Positions 6,633 through 9,847 of a DNA stretch of 9,847 bases are shown piece by piece. Position 1 is the stretch's first letter, and each line of letters opens with the position of its first letter. The position numbers were made by a program, and so were the translations under genes. Source of the DNA: an uncultured Oscillospiraceae bacterium (GTDB lineage: Bacteria; Bacillota; Clostridia; Oscillospirales; Oscillospiraceae); the NCBI GenBank assembly GCA_944385305.1, contig CALWWS010000006.1:1-9847 (forward strand), read 5' to 3'. The notes below the pieces were generated by a model. The model was not told the origin of the DNA, searched no databases, and saw only the letters and a list, made by a program, of their open reading frames with translations.

Positions 6633-6982
6633 GCCTGTCCCCCCCATCCGGCAGCCAGTCCGGCTAGACCGTCTACCAGTCCGATGACGCACACCACAGC
6701 GCAGGCCGCGGCCAGAACAACCATGCCCGCCCGTTTGGCGGCGCTCCCGCCCCGGCGCAGCTCAACCAGGGCGATGATCAAAAGACCAATCGCCCCGGGG
6801 CATACCATCAGCGGGGCAATACCGCTCAAGTAGGCGCCGCCATGGAAAAAGGGGTAGACGTTGAGGAATACGAACAGCACCATATAGATCACCGCCACCC
6901 AGGCGATGATCCGCTTTACCGGCCCGGCGGGCTGGTAGGAGGGCTTCTCCTCGAAATTGGAATTATTGGTGGAATCAGACAT
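6629..6982 (-). CDS. Small three-helix membrane protein, unknown function
   Basis: I do not recognise this 117-residue protein. It has a polar N-terminus (about 1-23) rich in Ser and Asn, then three hydrophobic segments at about 24-46, 51-75 and 83-112. The loop after the second segment is basic (ELRRGGSAAKR), which suggests that this loop is cytoplasmic. The ATG at 6982 has AAGGAG 7 bases upstream. Its start lies inside the region coding for the conserved MscL tail (in the shifted frame) and its stop overlaps the rsmG start, so it is translated as part of the same unit. Nothing in the sequence points to a specific function. Confidence 0.8.
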   Translation of the reverse strand: MSDSTNNSNFEEKPSYQPAGPVKRIIAWVAVIYMVLFVFLNVYPFFHGGAYLSGIAPLMVCPGAIGLLIIALVELRRGGSAAKRAGMVVLAAACAVVCVIGLVDGLAGLAAGWGGQA

Positions 6983-7037
6983 TGCGCTGCTCCTTCATCA
7001 GGTCGCGGATTTCGGTGAGCAGCAGCACCTCCTGGCT
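6975..7037 (-). other. Out-of-frame MscL C-terminal tail
   Basis: In the -1 frame relative to the mscL reading frame, these 63 bases encode 20 residues, including [14 protein letters not shown], then a TGA stop at 6977-6975. This matches the conserved cytoplasmic C-terminal helix of MscL. The stop would overlap the next gene's start by 8 bases. The segment is joined in frame if one base is added to the C-rich tract at 7053-7038 (minus-strand reading), or by a -1 ribosomal shift there. Confidence 0.85.
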
Positions 7038-7390
7038 GGGGGAGGGGGAGGGGCGGGCTGCTCCTGCTTTTTCCGGTGGAAGCTGTTGAGCACCTTGACG
7101 ATGAGGAAGATGACAACAGCCATCAGGAAGAAGTTGATCACGGCGTTGAGAAAGCTGCCCAGCATCAGCGCCCCGCCGCCGGGGAGCTGGACGGCCATGG
7201 CGGCCAGGGCCTCGCTGTCCCCGGCAAAGATGCCCAGGATGGGGTTAATAATGTCCCCCACCAGGGAGTTGACGATTCCCTGGAAGGCGCCGCCGATGAT
7301 GACGCCCACGGCCAGGTCCATCACATTGCCCCGGGCCACAAATTTGCGGAACTCGGCCACCAGACCGCCGGATTTCTCTTTGATTGACAT
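6998..7390 (-). CDS. mscL: Large-conductance mechanosensitive channel, C-terminus frameshifted
   Basis: MscL is a homopentameric membrane pore that opens under membrane tension and releases solutes during hypo-osmotic shock. The N-terminal helix ([20 protein letters not shown]), TM1 (about 24-50, with [12 protein letters not shown] and the gate region) and TM2 (about 76-102) are intact. The next residues are a basic cluster FHRKKQEQ and a proline linker. As written, the frame reads from the proline tract into [12 protein letters not shown] and stops at 6998 (130 residues). The conserved cytoplasmic helix lies in the -1 frame. A single extra C in the tract would give a normal 138-residue protein ending at 6975. 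The cause could be a sequencing or assembly error, a real mutation, or slippage. The pore should still form without this helix. The ATG at 7390 has GGAG 7 bases upstream, and serS ends 27 bases before it. Confidence 0.93.
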   Translation of the reverse strand: MSIKEKSGGLVAEFRKFVARGNVMDLAVGVIIGGAFQGIVNSLVGDIINPILGIFAGDSEALAAMAVQLPGGGALMLGSFLNAVINFFLMAVVIFLIVKVLNSFHRKKQEQPAPPPPPARRCCCSPKSAT

Positions 7391-7417
7391 AATGGGTCTC
7401 CTTTGCTCGGATTGGAT

Positions 7418-8722
7418 TTATCCCTTGGGCACCAGCAGGGCCTTTCCGCCCATGTAGGGCTGGAGCACCTTGGGGATCTTCACGCTGCCGTCGGCCTGGA
7501 GGTTGTTCTCCAGCAGGGCGATGAGCATGCGGGGCGGCGCCACACAGGTGTTGTTCAGGGTGTGGGGCAGGTAGGTCTTGCCGTCGCTCCCCTTCGCCCG
7601 GATCTTCAGGCGGCGGGCCTGGGCGTCGCCCAGGTTGGAGCAGGAGCATACCTCAAAATACTTCTGCTGCCGGGGGCTCCAGGCCTCAATGTCGCAGGAC
7701 TTTACCTTCAGGTCGGCCAGGTCGCCGGAGCAGCACTCCAGCTGGCGCACCGGAATGTCGAAGTTGCGGAAGAGCTCCACGGAGTAGCGCCACATCTTCT
7801 CATACCAGTCCATGGACTCCTCGGGCTTGCAGACCACAATCATCTCCTGCTTTTCAAACTGGTGGATGCGGTAGACCCCCCGCTCCTCAATGCCGTGGGA
7901 GCCCTTTTCCTTGCGGAAGCAGGGGGAGTAGGAGGTGAGAGTCTGGGGCAGCTTGTCCTCAGGGAGAATCTGATCGATAAAGCGGCCGATCATGGAGTGC
8001 TCGCTGGTGCCGATGAGGTAGAGGTCCTCTCCCTCGATCTTATACATCATAGACTCCATGTCCGCAAAGGACATGACCCCCTCTACCACATTGCCGTGAA
8101 TCATAAAGGGAGGAATGCAGTAGGTAAAGCCCTTGTCGATCATGAAATCCCGGCCGTAGGCCAGTACCGCCTCGTGAAGCCGGGCAATATCCCCCAGCAG
8201 GTAATAGAAGCCGGAGCCGGACACCCGGCCGGCGGCATCCATGTCGATGCCGTCCAGGGACTCCATGATCTGGGTGTGGTAGGGGATCTCAAAGTCGGGC
8301 ACCACCGGCTCGCCAAACCGCTCCACCTCCACATTGGCCGAGTCGTCGGGGCCGATGGGCACAGAGGGGTCGATGATCTGGGGAATGACCATCATGATCT
8401 GGCGGATCTCTCCGGCCAGCTTGTCCTCCAGCTCCTCCAGCTGGGCCAGACGCTGGGCGTTGGCCACCACCTTGGCCTTGGCGGCCTCGGCCTCCTCCAG
8501 CTTGGAGGGGTCCTTCTTGGCCTGTCCCATGAGCATACCCACCTGCTTGGAGAGGGTGTTGCGCTGGGAGCGCAGCTCCTGGGCCTCGGACATGGTTTTG
8601 CGGTTCTCGGCGTCCAGCTCCAGCACCTTGTCCACCAGGGGGAGCTTCTCCTCCTGGAACTTCTTGCGGATATTCTCTTTCACCAGCTCGGGGTTCTCCC
8701 GGAGGAATCTGATATCAATCAT
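7418..8722 (-). CDS. serS: Seryl-tRNA synthetase
   Basis: This enzyme charges tRNA-Ser (and tRNA-Sec where present) with serine. The product has 434 residues. The N-terminal long coiled-coil tRNA-binding arm spans about 1-112 (MIDIRFLRENPELV). The class II core follows: GTSEH (238-242) at the usual TxE loop, motif 2 FRKEKGSHGIEERGVYRIHQF (269-289), and motif 3 region LNNTCVAPPRMLIALLEN (389-406) with the invariant Arg398. These motif variants differ from Escherichia and Bacillus SerRS but match a SerRS form I recognise in Clostridia, so the enzyme should be functional. The ATG at 8722 has a GAGGAG-type site 6-8 bases upstream. I see no serine T-box in the 46 bases before it; that gap contains parS instead. 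It appears to be transcribed with parB and the membrane coiled-coil gene. Confidence 0.97.
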   Translation of the reverse strand: MIDIRFLRENPELVKENIRKKFQEEKLPLVDKVLELDAENRKTMSEAQELRSQRNTLSKQVGMLMGQAKKDPSKLEEAEAAKAKVVANAQRLAQLEELEDKLAGEIRQIMMVIPQIIDPSVPIGPDDSANVEVERFGEPVVPDFEIPYHTQIMESLDGIDMDAAGRVSGSGFYYLLGDIARLHEAVLAYGRDFMIDKGFTYCIPPFMIHGNVVEGVMSFADMESMMYKIEGEDLYLIGTSEHSMIGRFIDQILPEDKLPQTLTSYSPCFRKEKGSHGIEERGVYRIHQFEKQEMIVVCKPEESMDWYEKMWRYSVELFRNFDIPVRQLECCSGDLADLKVKSCDIEAWSPRQQKYFEVCSCSNLGDAQARRLKIRAKGSDGKTYLPHTLNNTCVAPPRMLIALLENNLQADGSVKIPKVLQPYMGGKALLVPKG

Positions 8723-8750
8723 AAAAAACTCTCCTCAAATCAGTTTGGAC

Positions 8751-8766
8751 TGTTTCACGTGAAACA
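8751..8766. promoter_or_regulatory. parS: parS centromere site
   Basis: TGTTTCACGTGAAACA is a perfect 16-bp palindrome and matches the Bacillota parS consensus bound by ParB/Spo0J. It lies 2 bases downstream of the coiled-coil gene's stop and 28 bases upstream of the serS ATG, less than 0.6 kb from parB itself. ParB loads here, spreads as a CTP-dependent clamp and recruits SMC for chromosome segregation. Sites like this cluster around the origin. I found no second copy in the window. Confidence 0.96.
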
Positions 8767-8768
8767 GA

Positions 8769-9314
8769 TTAGTACAGCGCGTCGTAGATCTCCTGGTAGC
8801 GGTCGGCGGGGGAGAAGCGGTCGTTGTCCGTGGTGCTCTCGGTGGGGAGATACTCCTTGAGGGCGCTGCCTGCGGAGACGTCCTCCATCTCCTCAATGAG
8901 CTGCCGGCACAGGGTGTAGCGGCCCCGGACATAGGCCTCGTCAATCTGCCAGAACAGATCCATTGCCCGGATCAGATGCTCCTGCCAATCGCTGAGGTTT
9001 TCCACAGTGGTCCAGGCTCCGTCCAGCTCTCTCTGAGTTTGCTCCAGCTCTTCCTCCAGGTCGTCCACCTGGGCCTGGAGGGCGTCCCGCTCTGTGATTA
9101 GGTTCTCCAGAGACTGGTAAGCGGACACGGAGGTCTGCTTCAGGTCGTCCATGGCGTCGGTGTTGGCCCGCTGCTGCATAAAGTAGGAGAGAAGAAGCAG
9201 AAGGAAGGCCACTGCAAAGAGGATGGCCAGATAGCCCACCACCGATACCTTTTTTCGGGGTTTGGCGTGCTCCGCCTCGTGCTGGAGGGAGTGCTTGTCC
9301 TGCTCGCTGTTCAT
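8769..9314 (-). CDS. Bitopic membrane protein with coiled coil, parB-coupled
   Basis: I do not recognise a named family. The 181-residue protein has a short polar, basic N-terminus (residues 1-23, ending KPRKK), one transmembrane helix (about 24-46) and a heptad-like acidic coiled coil (about 52-100, with DLEEELEQTQREL). A largely helical, acidic tail (105-181) follows. The positive-inside rule puts the coiled coil outside the membrane, a layout like that of the division proteins FtsL and DivIC, though I see no sequence match. Its ATG overlaps the parB stop as ATGA, with AGGAGG 10 bases upstream, so translation is coupled to parB. The stop lies 2 bases from parS. Position suggests a link to chromosome segregation or division, but this is inference. 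Confidence 0.85.
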   Translation of the reverse strand: MNSEQDKHSLQHEAEHAKPRKKVSVVGYLAILFAVAFLLLLLSYFMQQRANTDAMDDLKQTSVSAYQSLENLITERDALQAQVDDLEEELEQTQRELDGAWTTVENLSDWQEHLIRAMDLFWQIDEAYVRGRYTLCRQLIEEMEDVSAGSALKEYLPTESTTDNDRFSPADRYQEIYDALY

Positions 9315-9847
9315 GACAGACCCTCCTCCTTTCCGGAGCGGGTCATCCGGCCCAGATAGTCCAGCAGGGCGGTGAGATCCTCATCGTTATAGACCTCCAG
9401 CTCCACCTTGCCCCGCCGGGCCCCCATGGAGATGGTAACCTTCCGGCCCAGATGGGCGGAGAGCTCCTTGGCCGCCGCCTCCCGGTAGATCTGAAGGGGA
9501 TCCTCTTTGGCAGGCCTGTCCTCAGTGATCTCCTGGGCCTCCTTGGCCAGGCGCTTGGCCAGCGCCTCGGTCTGGCGCACGGAGAGCTCCTCGGCAATGA
9601 CCTTCTGGGCCAGCTTCTTTTGCAGCTCCCCAGTGGGGGCGGCCAGAATGGCCCGGGCGTGACCGGCGGAGAGCTTGCCTTCCTCCAGCAGCAGGTGCAC
9701 CGCGTCGGGGAGGGCCAGCAACCGCAGGGCGTTGGCCACCGCCGGGCGGGACTTGCCCACCTGACGGGCCACCTCCTCCTGGGTGAGGCCGTACTCCTCC
9801 ATGAGCACCTTAAAGCCGTTGGCCTCTTCAATGGGGTTGAGATCCTC
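9311..9847 (-). CDS. parB: Chromosome-partitioning protein ParB, 5' end beyond the window
   Basis: ParB (Spo0J) binds parS, slides along DNA as a CTP-dependent clamp and loads SMC. The window holds the last 178 codons of a protein that is usually about 280-300 residues, so the N-terminal CTP-binding domain is off the edge. The fragment opens with EDLNPIEEA, the family motif before the helix-turn-helix. The helix-turn-helix is LTQEEVARQVGKSRPAVANA. SAGHARAIL follows, with Gly at the position where the paralogue Noc has Arg (RHARALL); together with SR rather than TQ in the recognition helix, this favours ParB over Noc. The C-terminal dimerisation domain is at the end (KVELEVYNDEDLTALLDYL). The adjacent perfect parS supports the call. 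It overlaps the next gene by 4 bases. parA is expected just outside the window. Confidence 0.96.
   Translation of the reverse strand, partial: EDLNPIEEANGFKVLMEEYGLTQEEVARQVGKSRPAVANALRLLALPDAVHLLLEEGKLSAGHARAILAAPTGELQKKLAQKVIAEELSVRQTEALAKRLAKEAQEITEDRPAKEDPLQIYREAAAKELSAHLGRKVTISMGARRGKVELEVYNDEDLTALLDYLGRMTRSGKEEGLS

Noticed and set aside
7418..8722. Divergent SerRS motifs (GTSEH, NNTCVAPPRM) as a novel synthetase.
   Set aside because: The overall sequence matches a SerRS form I recognise as common in Clostridia, and the class II arginines are present.
9311..9847. Reading the right-edge gene as noc (nucleoid occlusion) because rsmG is nearby.
   Set aside because: The SAGHAR segment and SR in the recognition helix are ParB-like; Noc has RHAR and TQ there. 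The adjacent site is parS, not the Noc site (TATTTCCCGGGAAATA).

Overview
The window is a densely packed, GC-rich bacterial segment with every recognisable gene on the minus strand, so transcription runs from high to low coordinates. A T-box leader, a Bacillota-type parS site, an SLH-domain surface protein, a Clostridia-style SerRS and a MinD/MgsA pair together suggest a GC-rich member of the Clostridia. My best guess is Oscillospiraceae (Flavonifractor or Lawsonibacter-like); this rests on recognition, not on a search. The parB/parS pair and rsmG suggest a place near the replication origin.

In transcription order, the first block (9847 to about 5925) begins with the 3' two-thirds of parB. 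An overlapping ATGA leads into a bitopic membrane protein with a coiled coil. A perfect 16-bp parS palindrome follows 2 bases after that gene's stop. Then come serS, mscL (with a frame disruption in its C-terminal linker), a three-helix membrane protein and rsmG. Several of these genes overlap or lie less than 50 bases apart, so they look like one transcription unit. The second block (5841 to 4633) is a minD homologue followed by an mgsA homologue. Both are unusual. The MinD stops where the membrane-targeting helix normally begins and has no minC or minE beside it. The MgsA homologue lacks two residues that are catalytic in studied methylglyoxal synthases.

The third block starts at a strong sigma-A-type promoter whose -35 box overlaps the mgsA stop codon. 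A complete T-box riboswitch follows (stem I with specifier loop, antiterminator, terminator), then hisS, a secreted SLH-domain protein, and aspS, which runs off the left edge. The specifier triplet reads GAC (Asp), not a His codon, and the T-box discriminator position also fits tRNA-Asp better. The whole hisS-SLH-aspS unit, including a cell-surface protein, therefore appears to answer to uncharged tRNA-Asp.

There is no CRISPR array, insertion sequence, tRNA or rRNA gene in the window. The only stretch over 300 bases without a coding gene is 4292 to 4632, which is filled by the promoter, the T-box leader and a further hairpin. Long open frames on the plus strand are antisense shadows of the GC-rich genes.
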